Source: Trinickia violacea (GTDB taxonomy: Bacteria; Pseudomonadota; Gammaproteobacteria; Burkholderiales; Burkholderiaceae). From it: a stretch of 64,000 nt of DNA. Numbering within the stretch: the stretch's first letter is position 1; each line of letters begins with the position of its first letter. The DNA is taken from NCBI RefSeq assembly GCF_005280735.1, contig NZ_CP040078.1:992001-1056000 (forward strand). Direction: 5' to 3'. The translations under genes and the position numbers were made by a program. The notes beneath the pieces are model-generated. The model saw only the letters and a list, made by a program, of their open reading frames with translations, had not been told where the DNA came from and did no database searches. Of the stretch, positions 32,321 to 42,500 are shown piece after piece.

Positions 32321-33321
32321 CACAAGTCTCCCTTGTTGCGCGCGAGACGCGTCACGTGGATGTTGAAGATCATCGCGACGAGAATCGCTGCGCCGAGAAT
32401 CATGTTGAACGTGAACGCGTTGATGCCGATCAGCGTGAAGCCGTCGTTGAGGATGCCGAGCACCGCCGCGCCGATGAGCCCGCCGATGATCGTCCCCGAA
32501 CCGCCTGCCAAAGGCGTGCCGCCGATCACGGCCGCGGCCACCGCAAGGAACATGATCTGGTTGCCGCCGGCCTGCGGATCGATCGACGAGATGCGAAAGC
32601 CTTCGAGAATCCCCGTGAATCCCGCGAACACGGCGGCGATGATGAAGTTGCCGAGCTTCAAGCGGTTGATCTGAATACCGGCTTCGCTCGCGCCTAGCGG
32701 ATTGGCGCCGGCGGCCACCGTGTGCAGGCCCCATCGCGTGTGGCGCAACAGCACGTGCATGAAGAGCGCGATCACCACCGCCCAGATGATTTCGCTGTAG
32801 CCCCAAGCGCCGAAGATCGAAGCGAAACCGGCGTCTTCGGGCGGCGTGACCGGCGTGCCTTGCGAGATCGTCAGCGTGAAGCCGTTGACGAAGAAGAGCG
32901 TGCCGAGCGTCGTCACGAAGGAAGGAATGCGTAGATACACCGTCAACGCGCCGTTGACGAACCCGACTGCCGCCGCCGCGAGCACGCCGGCCAGCACCGA
33001 CGCCCACGCAGGCAGGCCCGCATCGTTGGCGAAGTGCATGATGAACGGCGCGAACGCAAAGACCATCCCCGCCGATAGATCGATTTCGCCGCCGATCATC
33101 AGCATGATCTCGCCGCAAGCGATGATCGCGGCCGGCGCGATGAACTGCGACAGATTCTGGAGGCTCGCGTTGGTCAGGAGGAAGTCGTGATTGACCGCCT
33201 CGAAGTACGCGCTAAGAATCACCGCAACCAAAAGGATGCGGGCTTCGCTCGATCGTGTGATCGCGCCCGCCCAGTGCTTCGGGCGGGCGCGCGCTTGACT
33301 GCTGTCAGTCACGGATGCCAT
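32320..33321 (-). CDS. CUT2-type sugar ABC transporter permease
   Basis: A 333-residue RbsC/FrcC-like permease with about ten hydrophobic segments. CGEIMLMIGGEIDLSAGMVFAF is the conserved motif of the family (shown here as GGEIDLSAGM). It starts immediately after the stop codon of the binding-protein gene (TAA then ATG) and overlaps the ATPase start by one base, so the three are translated from one message. Confidence 0.92.
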   Translation of the reverse strand: MASVTDSSQARARPKHWAGAITRSSEARILLVAVILSAYFEAVNHDFLLTNASLQNLSQFIAPAAIIACGEIMLMIGGEIDLSAGMVFAFAPFIMHFANDAGLPAWASVLAGVLAAAAVGFVNGALTVYLRIPSFVTTLGTLFFVNGFTLTISQGTPVTPPEDAGFASIFGAWGYSEIIWAVVIALFMHVLLRHTRWGLHTVAAGANPLGASEAGIQINRLKLGNFIIAAVFAGFTGILEGFRISSIDPQAGGNQIMFLAVAAAVIGGTPLAGGSGTIIGGLIGAAVLGILNDGFTLIGINAFTFNMILGAAILVAMIFNIHVTRLARNKGDL

Positions 33322-34416
33322 TTACGATTTGATAGCGCCGCTGCGCGGCACGATTTGCGGCTTCGTGCTCTTGCCTTCGTAGCGCGTCGAAGTGTTCAGA
33401 TACGGATCGACCGTGCCCTTGGTCACGAACTTCAAGCCGGTGTTGATGTTGGCCGGCCCGACGAGACCGCCCGATGCGAGGAACACGAACGCTTCCATCA
33501 TCGTGTAGAAGCCTTGCACGTAGGGCTGCTGGTCGATCGTGAAGTCGAGCACGCCTTCGTGGATCAGCTCGACGGTGCGCGGCAGCAAGTCGAAGCCGCC
33601 GCCGTGCACGCCCTTCGATTGCAGGTTCGACTCCTTCATCACTTCGGCGACGCCCTGCGTGCTGCCCGCATCGACGGCGAACATGCCCTTGAGATCCTGG
33701 TGACCCAGATAGAACGACTTGATCTTCGAGAGCTCTTCGTTGACGGTCGCGCCCGTTGCGATCATCTGCGCGTCGATGTTCTTGCCGGACTTCTTGATCG
33801 CGTCCTTCGCGCCGTCCAGGCGCGGCTGGATGTTGAGCTGGCCCGGCGTCGCGATGAAGAGCGCGACGAGTCCGCTGTCGATGAGGCTCACGATGCGCTC
33901 GCCCATCTGATAGCCGGACAGATAGAGGTCCTGGCCGATATAGGCGAGGCGCGGATTCGTCGTGCCGGCCGGCGCATCGGCGTTGTACGCGAAGACGGGA
34001 ATGCCCGCGTCGAGCGCGTTTTGAATCGGTTTATCGAAGGCTTTCGGATCGACGATCGGCACGGCGATCGCATCGGCTTTGGCGGCGACCGCGGCGTTGA
34101 GCGCGTTGACCATCTCGCCGACGTCGGCATTGGCCGAGCCGGTCCACTGATAGTCCATGCCGAACATGGCGGCGGCATCTTGGATGCCGTATTGCGTCGG
34201 CACAAAGAACGGATTGGTCGTGACGTGATTGACGAATACGACTTTCCAGCGTTTGTGTCCCGGGAATGGATTCGCTTCGGCCGCTTGCGCCGGCGTCATC
34301 GTGCCCATTGCGGCGCCGCCCAGAAGCGCCATTGCCGTCGCGAGGCCGGCGCCTTGCAGCAGCCCCCGGCGCATGCCTTGCACTTCTTCTTCCTTGTCTT
34401 CGCGCTCATGCGCCAT
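33322..34416 (-). CDS. CUT2-type sugar-binding protein
   Basis: A periplasmic binding protein of the LacI/ribose-binding fold. The leader (MRRGLLQGAGLATAMALLGG... QAAEA) has a twin-Arg and a hydrophobic stretch, so Tat or Sec export is possible. NPFFVPTQYGIQDAA and the binding-cleft segments VPIVDPKAFDKPIQNAL and VDAGSTQGVAEVMK fit family 4 of these proteins. ATG 34416 has a strong GGAGGATGAC site. It is the first gene of the operon and carries two FadR-type boxes and a 21-bp inverted repeat upstream. Confidence 0.9.
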   Translation of the reverse strand: MAHEREDKEEEVQGMRRGLLQGAGLATAMALLGGAAMGTMTPAQAAEANPFPGHKRWKVVFVNHVTTNPFFVPTQYGIQDAAAMFGMDYQWTGSANADVGEMVNALNAAVAAKADAIAVPIVDPKAFDKPIQNALDAGIPVFAYNADAPAGTTNPRLAYIGQDLYLSGYQMGERIVSLIDSGLVALFIATPGQLNIQPRLDGAKDAIKKSGKNIDAQMIATGATVNEELSKIKSFYLGHQDLKGMFAVDAGSTQGVAEVMKESNLQSKGVHGGGFDLLPRTVELIHEGVLDFTIDQQPYVQGFYTMMEAFVFLASGGLVGPANINTGLKFVTKGTVDPYLNTSTRYEGKSTKPQIVPRSGAIKS

Positions 34417-34613
34417 GTCATCCTCCGTTTCTCTTCGTTGTTGAACACCACCTTCATTAAAAGGCGGAGCCTCGGCCTCGATCGGCACGGGCTCCAGGCA
34501 TGACAACTCCTGCGAAACCTGCGGATTCTTAAAGTGTATGCGCGCGCATAACCACTGTCTCCAAAAATGCTATATCAGGCACTTTTAGCGAATAATCGAT
34601 GTATACCCTTATA

Positions 34614-34624
34614 TAGTCGGACTA
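34614..34624. promoter_or_regulatory. FadR/GntR-type operator 1
   Basis: TAGTCGGACTA fits the FadR-subfamily consensus TNGTNNNACNA, and the dyad extends to ATAGTC-G-GACTAT. On the operon strand it abuts TATATAAG, a likely -10, so binding would block initiation. Confidence 0.65.
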
Positions 34625-34668
34625 TTTCACGACGTGGTCATCGACAGTTAGGAATGCAGGCGAGTTAC

Positions 34669-34689
34669 GCATTTGCACTTTGCAAATGC
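34669..34689. repeat. Inverted repeat in the operon control region
   Basis: GCATTTGC-ACTTT-GCAAATGC has perfect 8-bp arms. No T-run follows on either strand, so an operator for a second regulator is as likely as a terminator of the GntR transcript. Confidence 0.5.
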
Positions 34690-34736
34690 TGGGAGGCGGA
34701 GCGTTTAATCGGATGAATTGCGGCTTTCGTCTTAAA

Positions 34737-34747
34737 TAGTAAGACTA
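34737..34747. promoter_or_regulatory. FadR/GntR-type operator 2
   Basis: TAGTAAGACTA also matches TNGTNNNACNA, just 2 bases beyond the stop of the GntR gene and 113 bases from box 1. Two boxes could support looping or cooperative repression. Confidence 0.55.
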
Positions 34748-34749
34748 AA

Positions 34750-35478
34750 TCAGCGCACGGTGCGGCTACCCACTTCGAGGATCGAATCGGCATCCGCGCG
34801 CGCGTTTTCGAGCTGCACGAGGCTGGCGTGGCGCGCGGCGAGCGGATCGCGATTCTGGATCGCGACGAGAATCGCTTTGTGGCGCGGCAGGGAAAGCGCG
34901 TGAGTATCCGGGTGGCGGCTCGTCAGCTTGATCGATTCCGACAGCGCGAGCGACATCATGTTGCCGATGAACGCCAGCATGTCGTTGTGCGTGGCCGCCA
35001 TGATCGCGCGGTGAAACTCGAGATCGGGTTCGAGCAACGCCGCGGCGGTGTCGGCGCGCTCCATGCGCTCGTAGGCGGCGTTGATGCGCGCGAGATCTTC
35101 GTCGGTGGATTCGGTGGCGGCGAGCGCGGCCGCAGCCGGTTCGATGATGCGCCGCACGGTCAAGAGCGAACGGAAGAACTCGCCTTCGGGAATGCTGTTG
35201 AGCGTCCAGTAGAGGACATCGGGATCGAGCATGTGCCAGTCTTCGCGCTGGCGCACGATGCTGCCCACGCGCGGCTTCGACACCACGAGGCCCTTGGCGA
35301 CCAGCACGCGAGTCGCTTCGCGCAGCACGGGGCGGCTCACGCCATACATTTCGCACAGGCTCGGCTCGGGCGGCAGGCGCGCGCCGGGCGCGAGCTTGCC
35401 GCTGACAATCTGGATGCCGAGTTCCTGCACGATGCGCCCGTGCATGCTCTTGCGATTCTGAAGGTGCCGATAGTCCAT
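34750..35478 (-). CDS. FadR-type (FCD) GntR transcriptional regulator
   Basis: The N-terminal winged helix is GARLPPEPSLCEMYGVSRPVLREATRVL, and the C-terminal part is an all-helical FCD domain with the metal-site pattern EPDLEFHRAIMAATHN. The product is 242 residues from ATG 35478. The frame is open for 74 more codons upstream, but those are Ser/Arg-rich without coding character. It is read in the same direction as the sugar ABC operon, and its predicted recognition sequence occurs twice between them. It probably represses the operon until a sugar or sugar acid binds. Confidence 0.9.
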   Translation of the reverse strand: MDYRHLQNRKSMHGRIVQELGIQIVSGKLAPGARLPPEPSLCEMYGVSRPVLREATRVLVAKGLVVSKPRVGSIVRQREDWHMLDPDVLYWTLNSIPEGEFFRSLLTVRRIIEPAAAALAATESTDEDLARINAAYERMERADTAAALLEPDLEFHRAIMAATHNDMLAFIGNMMSLALSESIKLTSRHPDTHALSLPRHKAILVAIQNRDPLAARHASLVQLENARADADSILEVGSRTVR

Positions 35479-35734
35479 AGTGTTCGATATTGCTTGGGGG
35501 AGGTGCCCTCGGAGGAGCGAGGACGTTTGGACGCACAGCCGGGTGCCTGTGTACGAGGATAGCATGCGGCATGCCGGAAAATGCCGAGTTGTGGAACTTT
35601 GTGGCGTCGAGCGCGACAACGCAAAGCGTCGCCTTGAAAACAATTTTTCCGGGTCTGTCGAAATGCTGTTTGACGAAGCGTCATTGTCGTAGCGGCGCAT
35701 GTTGCTCCGCTAAAACCGATAAGGAGAAGACGTC

Positions 35735-36079
35735 ATGCAATACCTGCTGCTGCTGTACCTCGACGAAAAAGCCATGATGAATTTGCCGAGAGAGGAGGCC
35801 GGCCAGCTGCACGGCGCTTACATGGCCTACGTCGAAGCGATGACGAAGGGCGGCGTGCTGCTCGCGAATCACGGCTTGCGGCCGACCTCGGAGGCGACCA
35901 CCGTGCGTGCGCCCGGCGGCAAGCAAAGCGTGTTGAACGGTCCGTTTGCGGAGACCAAGGAGCAGCTCGGCGGCTACTTCCTGATCGACGTGCCGGATCT
36001 CGATGCGGCGCTGTCGTGGGCGGCGCGCTGCCCGGGCGCGCAGCATGGCGCGATCGAGGTGAGGCCGGTTTGGGGGTAG
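35735..36079 (+). CDS. YciI-like (YCII) protein
   Basis: A 114-residue YCII-domain protein with the usual opening MQYLLLLYLDE, a GPFAETKEQLGGYFLIDVPDLDAA core and a final WAARCPGA...VEVRP-type end (here GAIEVRPVWG). Such proteins are very often encoded immediately before ECF sigma factors, as here. The stop overlaps the predicted start of the sigma gene. Function is not established. Confidence 0.9.
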   Translation: MQYLLLLYLDEKAMMNLPREEAGQLHGAYMAYVEAMTKGGVLLANHGLRPTSEATTVRAPGGKQSVLNGPFAETKEQLGGYFLIDVPDLDAALSWAARCPGAQHGAIEVRPVWG

Positions 36080-37003
36080 CCGAAACCGCGGAGGCGGTCG
36101 CGCGCGCGAGCTACGGCAAGCTCGTCGCGTTTCTGGCCGCGCGCACGCGCGATGTCGCCGGCGCCGAGGACGCGCTTGCCGATGCGTTCGCCGCAGCCCT
36201 CGCCGATTGGCCGCACAGCGGGATTCCGCGTGTGCCGGAGGCGTGGCTCTTGACGGTCGCGCGGCGCAAGCTCATCGACGCCGCGCGGCACCGCCGCGTA
36301 AGTGACGAGGCAACGCCTACGCTGATGCTGCTCGCGAGCGAGTTCGACGAAAGCGGCGACGATGCCGCCGCGTTGATTCCCGACGACCGCTTGCGGCTGA
36401 TGTTCGCGTGCGCGCATCCGGCGATCGACGCCGGCGTGCGCGCGCCGCTGATCCTGCAGACGGTGCTCGGCTTCGACGCGGTGGCGATCGGCGCGGCGTT
36501 TCTCGTTGCGCCGGCCACGATGGGCCAGCGGCTCGTGCGCGCGAAGAGCCGCATCCGTCAGACGGGGATTCCGTTTCGCGTGCCCGACGATCGCGATCAG
36601 CTCGCCGAGCGGCTCGACGCCGTGCTCGAAGCGATCTACGCGATCTATGCGGAAGGCTGGTCCGATCCCGCGGGCACGCAGGCGCACAGCCGCGGGCTGG
36701 CTCTATGCGCTGACCGGCTCAGTGGTGGTGGCGATCAATCGTGCCGTCGCGCGGGCGTCGCAAATCGCTGGGGCGCAAGGCGCGCTCGAGGGCCTCGCTG
36801 CACTCGACGCATTGAGCGACGACAAGCAAGTTGCCGGTTATCAACCTTATTGGGCGGCCCGGGCCGCGCTGCTCGCGAGGACCGGAGACTCGGAGGCCGC
36901 GGCCGACGCCTACCGGCAGGCGATCGGGCTCGAATCCGATCCTGCCGTGCGGCGTTATCTACAGACGCAGCTTGCCAAGCTCGGGCCGGCGTTCGGCGCT
37001 TGA
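36070..37003 (+). pseudogene. ECF-type sigma factor gene with internal deletion and frameshift
   Basis: The first frame (from TTG 36070, with GTGAGG upstream) encodes sigma region 2 (SYGKLVAFLAARTRDVAGAEDALADAF), region 4 (LVAPATMGQRLVRAKSRIRQ) and the start of the SnoaL-like/helical C-domain (AVLEAIYAIYAEGW), then degenerates after AHSRGLA at about 36700. In another frame the remainder resumes as SVVVAINRAVARASQ ... YQPYWAARAALLARTGD ... DPAVRRYLQ and ends at 37003. The piece between, roughly a hundred or more residues in full-length relatives of about 400, is absent. The junction lies near 36690-36710. The DNA-binding half remains, so residual activity cannot be excluded. Confidence 0.75.
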
Positions 37004-37213
37004 GGCGATGCCGGCGCCATGGGTCGACGTGAATGCGCGACTTCAGCACTCGCGGATTTGCCGGAGTTTGTAAGGAAGCGTAAGTCGTGTTACCGGTGGC
37101 TGAACTCGGTCTGGCGACTGGAGTCTCAAGGGCCAGGACAATCTTTGGACTCTCCTGTGCGCGGCTTTCTGCACCGCGCGGGAAGTCGAAATCTCTCCCT
37201 AGAGGAAACTGTT

Positions 37214-37804
37214 ATGCGTCGACGTCAATTCCTTCTCGGCACCGGTGTGACCGTTGCGGCGAGCGGCCTCGCGCTGGCGGGCTGCACGACGACACCGCTT
37301 AGTTCTGGCGACACCACCTCCGAGAACGCGGATAAGCGCAAAACGATCGACGCCGATTACGACGCCACGCTGGCCCGTCTCTACAACTCCGTGAGCGGCT
37401 CGCACGAGCTGCTCGACAAGGCGCGCGGCGTGCTCGTCTTTCCGTCTGTGATTGCAGCCGGATTCTGGGTCGGCGGGCAGTACGGCCAGGGCGCAATGCG
37501 CGTCAATGGGCAGACGATCGGTTACTACAGCATCGTCGGCGGCTCGTTCGGCTTGCAGATCGGCGCGCAATCGAAGGCGATCATCTTTGCGTTCATGACG
37601 CAGGAAGCGCTCGGTGGCTTCCTCCAAAGCCAGGGGTGGGCCGCGGGCGCGGACGCCACGGTCGCGCTCGTCAAGATCGGCGCCAACGGCAACGTGGATA
37701 CCTCGACGGCGACGGCGCCGATCCAGGCTTTCGTGCTGACGAATGCCGGGCTGATGGCGGGCGTATCGCTTCAGGGCACCAAGATCTCGCGGCTCCTCAT
37801 TTGA
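37214..37804 (+). CDS. SYLF-domain (YSC84-like) lipoprotein
   Basis: The leader has both an RRRQFL twin-Arg and a lipobox (LALAGC), so a Tat-exported lipoprotein is predicted. The SYLF lipid-binding domain follows: GVLVFPSVIAAGFWVGGQYGQG and IVGGSFGLQIGAQSKAIIFAFM (split by eye). At 196 residues it is typical of the Burkholderia family members, which bind anionic lipids. ATG 37214 follows GAGGAAAC. It appears monocistronic and is separated from the amidase gene by about 125 bases. Confidence 0.88.
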   Translation: MRRRQFLLGTGVTVAASGLALAGCTTTPLSSGDTTSENADKRKTIDADYDATLARLYNSVSGSHELLDKARGVLVFPSVIAAGFWVGGQYGQGAMRVNGQTIGYYSIVGGSFGLQIGAQSKAIIFAFMTQEALGGFLQSQGWAAGADATVALVKIGANGNVDTSTATAPIQAFVLTNAGLMAGVSLQGTKISRLLI

Positions 37805-37930
37805 AGCGAAGCCGCGTAGAGTCGATGCTCGACATCGCGGATTTTTGTTGAGGTAGTCTCGCGCGAGCGCAGCGGCGGCCCACCGTCGCCGGCTGCGACG
37901 TCTCGTTGAACACTCACACAAGAGCGCCTC

Positions 37931-39511
37931 ATGCAACGACGCCGATTCTTTGCCTCGATTGGGATACTGACCGCTGCCATGAGCGCCAAAGGCGCGTCGG
38001 CCGCCGAGCCACACGTCGCCGACACACCGGGCGGCGTCGTGCCGGATGCGCCCGCCGGCGGCGCGAGCGCGGAGCAAGCGCTGCGGATTTATCTCGAGCG
38101 CATCGCCGAGATCGACCGCAAGGGGCCGCAGTTGCGCAGCTTCATCGAACTGAATCCGGACGCGCCGCACATCGCCAGAGCGCTCGATGCCGAGCGCAAG
38201 GCCGGCATGGTTCGCGGCCCGCTGCATGGCGTTGCGATCGCGCTCAAGGACAACATCGCGACCGGCGACCGCATGGCGACCACTGCGGGCTCGCTTGCGC
38301 TCGACGATGTGCGAGCCACGCGCGACGCGTACCTCGTCGCCCGCCTGCGCGATGCGGGCGCGGTGATTATCGGCAAGACCAATTTGAGCGAGTGGGCAAA
38401 CATCCGCTCGACGCGTTCGTCGAGCGGATGGAGCGCGCGCGGCGGCCTCACGCGCAACCCGTATGCGCTCGATCGTTCGACGAGCGGCTCGAGTTCGGGC
38501 TCGGCTGCCGCGGTCGCCGCGAATCTGGTCGCGATGGCGGTGGGCACGGAAACGGACGGGTCGATCGTGTCGCCCGCTTCGATACACGGCTTGGTCGGAC
38601 TCAAGCCGACGGTCGGCCGCATCAGCCGCGACGGGATCATTCCGATCTCGCACACGCAGGACACGCCCGGGCCGATCACGCGCACCGTGAGCGACGCCGC
38701 GCTGCTGCTGTCCGCGATGGCGGACGCCGATACTCAGGACTCTGCGACATCGCAAGCCCCAACGCCTGACGACTATCTGCGCGCGCTCAACAAGGACGCG
38801 TTGCGCGGCGCACGCATCGGCGTGGCGCGCGACTACTTCACGGGGCACGACGAAGTCGACCAGCAGATCGAGCGGGCGATCGCGCAGATGAAATCGATGG
38901 GCGCCGAGGTGATCGATCCGATCGATCTGCCCAAGGTCAGCTACGGGGACGAAGAGCAGGCGGTGCTGCTCCACGAGCTCAAGCACGACTTGCCGCTGTG
39001 GCTCCAAACGTTCGTGCCCCATGCGCAGGTGCGAAACCTGGCCGACGTGATCGCATTCAACGATGCGCATCGCAGCCGCGAAATGCCGTACTTCGGCCAG
39101 GAGCTGTTCACGCAGGCGCAGGCGCTGGGCGACCTCGACAGCGACGTCTACAAGAAAGCGCTCGCCACGTGCAGCAAGAAGGCACGCGACGAAGGTCTTG
39201 CGCGCGTGATCCGCGCGCAGCGGCTCGACGCGATCGTCGCGCCGACTGGCGGCACGGCGTGGCTCACCGACTTCATCAACGGCGACAGCGCGGGCGACGG
39301 CTTCTCGACGCCAGCAGCGGTCGCGGGCTTCCCGCACTTGACGGTGCCCGCGGGGTTCGTGCGCGGCCTGCCGGTGGGCGTGTCGTTCGTGGGCCCGGCG
39401 TGGAGCGAGGCGCGTTTGCTCGCGCTCGGCTACGCGTTCGAGCAGGCGACGCAGTGGCGCAGGGAGCCGCGCTATGTGGCTCAGACGAGCATGCCGCCGC
39501 TCGACGCGTGA
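37931..39511 (+). CDS. Amidase signature family protein, Tat-exported
   Basis: The amidase signature is intact: catalytic Lys in ALKDN near residue 106, the cis-Ser in STSGSSSGSA near 185 and the nucleophile Ser in ETDGSIVSPAS near 208. A twin-Arg leader (MQRRRFFASIG ... GASA) exports the folded enzyme. These enzymes hydrolyse C-terminal or side-chain amides, and the physiological substrate is not evident. Length (526) is normal for exported members. The neighbouring RND gene converges on it. Confidence 0.9.
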   Translation: MQRRRFFASIGILTAAMSAKGASAAEPHVADTPGGVVPDAPAGGASAEQALRIYLERIAEIDRKGPQLRSFIELNPDAPHIARALDAERKAGMVRGPLHGVAIALKDNIATGDRMATTAGSLALDDVRATRDAYLVARLRDAGAVIIGKTNLSEWANIRSTRSSSGWSARGGLTRNPYALDRSTSGSSSGSAAAVAANLVAMAVGTETDGSIVSPASIHGLVGLKPTVGRISRDGIIPISHTQDTPGPITRTVSDAALLLSAMADADTQDSATSQAPTPDDYLRALNKDALRGARIGVARDYFTGHDEVDQQIERAIAQMKSMGAEVIDPIDLPKVSYGDEEQAVLLHELKHDLPLWLQTFVPHAQVRNLADVIAFNDAHRSREMPYFGQELFTQAQALGDLDSDVYKKALATCSKKARDEGLARVIRAQRLDAIVAPTGGTAWLTDFINGDSAGDGFSTPAAVAGFPHLTVPAGFVRGLPVGVSFVGPAWSEARLLALGYAFEQATQWRREPRYVAQTSMPPLDA

Positions 39512-39562
39512 CGTAAGCCGCCAACCACGTTGGCGCGCGGCTACGAAGATTCGAAACCGGTC

Positions 39563-42500
39563 TTACGACGCGCTTTGCGCCCGCTTATGGTGGTCCGCCC
39601 CGATGAACATATACATCGCGGGCACCACGAACAGCGTGAACAACGTCCCGATCGACAACCCCGTAAAGATCACGAGCCCCATCGCGTTGCGCCCCGCCGC
39701 GCCGGCGCCCGACGCGATCACGAGCGGCACCACGCCCAACACCATCGACGCGGTGGTCATCAAGATCGGCCTTAACCGCACGCCTGCCGCTTCCTCCAGC
39801 GCCTCGCGCTTCGAGCGTCCCGCGAGCTGCAGCTGATTGGCGAACTGCACGATCAGAATGCCGTGCTTGCTGACGAGCCCCATCAGGGTGACGAGCCCCA
39901 CCTGCGTGTAGATGTTGAGCGTGGACAGGCCGATGTTGATGAAGATGAGCGCGCCGAACAGCGCCATCGGCACCGACACCAGAATCACGACGGGATCGAT
40001 GAAACTCTCGAACTGCGCGGCGAGCGCGAGGAACACGATGATCGTCGCGAACAGCAGCGTGACGACGAAGCCGCCGGACTCCTGCACGAACTGCCGCGAC
40101 AGCCCCGAGTAATCGACCGAATACCCGGCGGGCGCGGCTTGCATCGTCGTCTTGCGCAGGAAGTCGAGCACTTCCCCTTGCGATACGCCCGGCACGATCA
40201 CGCCCGAGATCGTCGCGGAGTTGAGCTGCTGAAAGTGGTTGATCGATTCCGGCACGACCTTGTGCTCGATGTGCGTGACGGTCGAAGCGGGAATGACGCT
40301 GCCGTCGGGCGTATGAATGTAGTAGTCGAGCACTTGCGTAGGATTGAGGCGATCGGTCTGCAAGACCTGCGGGATCACTTTGTACGACCGTCCCGCGATC
40401 GAAAAGTAATTGACGTAGTCGCCGCCGAGCGCAGCGCCGAGCGTTTGTCCGATGTCGCTTTGCTGGAGGCCTAGCGAGGCGACTTTATCGCGGTCGACCA
40501 CGAGCGTGGTTTCCGGCTTGTCGAGCTTGAGGTCGCTGTCGACGAAGAAGAACATGCCGCTCGCTTGGGCCTTTTGCAGCACCGCTTGCGAGATCTCGTT
40601 GAGATTGTCGAACGGCTCGGTCGTGGTGACCACGAACTGCACCGGCAACCCTTGCGAGCCGGGCAGCGGCGGAAACTGGAATGCCGCGATGCGCGCGCCG
40701 GCAATCGTATTCCACTTCTGCTGCAGCTCCTCCTGCAATTCGGTCGCGCCTTTCTTGCGCTTGTCCCACGTCTTGAAGAGCACGCCGCCGATGCCCTGGT
40801 TGATGGTGGGCGAGCCCGTCAACTGGAACATCTGCGAGTATTCGGGCAGGGCCTTCGAGATGTCGAACACCTGGTCCGAATACATCTGCATTTGCTGGAT
40901 CGTCGCGTTCGGCGGCCCCTGGATCTGCGACAGCACGATGCCCTGATCCTCCTGCGGCGCAAGCTCCGACTTCGACGTCATGAACAGGTACACCGTGCCC
41001 GCGAGCAGCAGCGCGCCCATCACGACGACGACCGGCCACGTATCGAGCAGGCCGTGCAAGAGCCGGCCATAGCCGCGATGCACGCGGTCGAACTGGCGAT
41101 CGATGAAGCGCACAAGACGCCCGCCTTCCTGCTCGGCACTGAAAAAGCGCGAGCACATCATCGGCGACAGCGTCAGCGCGATCACGCCCGACACGGTCAC
41201 CGCCCCCGCGAGCGAAAACGCGAACTCGGTGAAGAGCGCGCCCGTCAGCCCGCCCTGAAAGCCGATCGGCACGTACACGGCGACGAGCACGACGGTCATC
41301 GCGAGAATCGGCCCGCCGAGTTCGCGCGCGGCGATGATCGCCGCTTCGAGCGGCGACTTGCCTTCGTACTTCATGTGGCGATCGACGTTCTCGACGACGA
41401 TGATCGCATCGTCCACGACGAGCCCGATCGCGAGCACGAGCGCGAGCAGCGTCAAGAGGTTGATCGAGTAGCCGAGCATCAGCATCACGAAGAACGTGCC
41501 GACGAGCGACAGCGGCATCGCGATCACGGGAATGATCACCGCGCGCAGGCTGCCGAGGAACAGATAGATCACGACGGTCACGATCAAGAGCGCTTCGATG
41601 AGCGTCTTCTCGACTTCGCGGATCGCGGTATTCACGAAGTCGGTGGCGTCATAGACGATCTCGCCCGTCATGCCGATCGGAAACTGCGCCTGCAGCGCGG
41701 GGAACGCGGTTCGCACGCGCTTGGCGACATCGAGGATGTTCGCATCCGGCGCGACTTTGATGCCGATGAACACCGACCGCTTGCCGCTGAACGCGACGTT
41801 GAAGTCGTAGTTGTCGGCGCCGAGCACGACGTTCGCGACGTCTTCGAGGCGCACGATCGCGCCGTTCTTCTGCTTGACGACGAGCTGCTTGAATTCGTCG
41901 ACGGAGTGCAGGTCCGTGCCCGCGTTCAGGTCGACGCTCACCATCTGCCCCTTGGTCGCGCCGAGCGTCGCCAGATAGTTGTTGTTGCCGAGCGCGGTGT
42001 AGACATCCTGCGCGGTGACCCCGTGCGCGGCCAGACGCGTCGAATCGAGCCACGCGCGCAGCGCGAACTGCCGGCCGCCCAGCACTTCCGCCGTCTGCAC
42101 CCCTTCGATCGAATCGAGCTTCGGCTTCACGACGCGCAGCAGATAGTCGGTGACGTTGTTGCTCGGCAGCACGTCGCTGTAGAAGCCCATGTACATCGCG
42201 TCGGTGGTCTGCCCGACCTCGACGGTCAGCACCGGCTGCTGCGCTTGCGGCGGCAGCTGGTTGCGCACGGAGGCGATCTGCGTGTTGATTTCGGTCAGCG
42301 CGCGGTTCGAGTCGTAGTTCAGGCGCAGCGTCGCCGTGATGACCGAGGCTCCGGTGATGCTCGACGACGACAGATAGTCGATGCCCTGCGCCTGCGCGAT
42401 CGCCGCTTCGAGCGGCTGCGTGATGAAGCCCGCGACGGTATCGGCGCTCGCGCCGTAGTAGGCCGTCGTGATCGTCACGACGGCGTTTTCGGTCTGCGGA

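Larger units (their letters stand above)
34417..34749. promoter_or_regulatory. Control region of the sugar ABC operon
   Basis: This 333-base gap between the GntR gene and the operon carries no gene. It holds two FadR-type boxes, a separate 21-bp inverted repeat and AT-rich promoter-like sequence (TATATAAG on the minus strand next to the 34614 box). Confidence 0.6.

Noticed and set aside
37199..39337. A 712-codon minus-strand frame opposite the SYLF and amidase genes
   Set aside because: It spans two well-supported genes on the other strand and shows only basic, low-complexity sequence.
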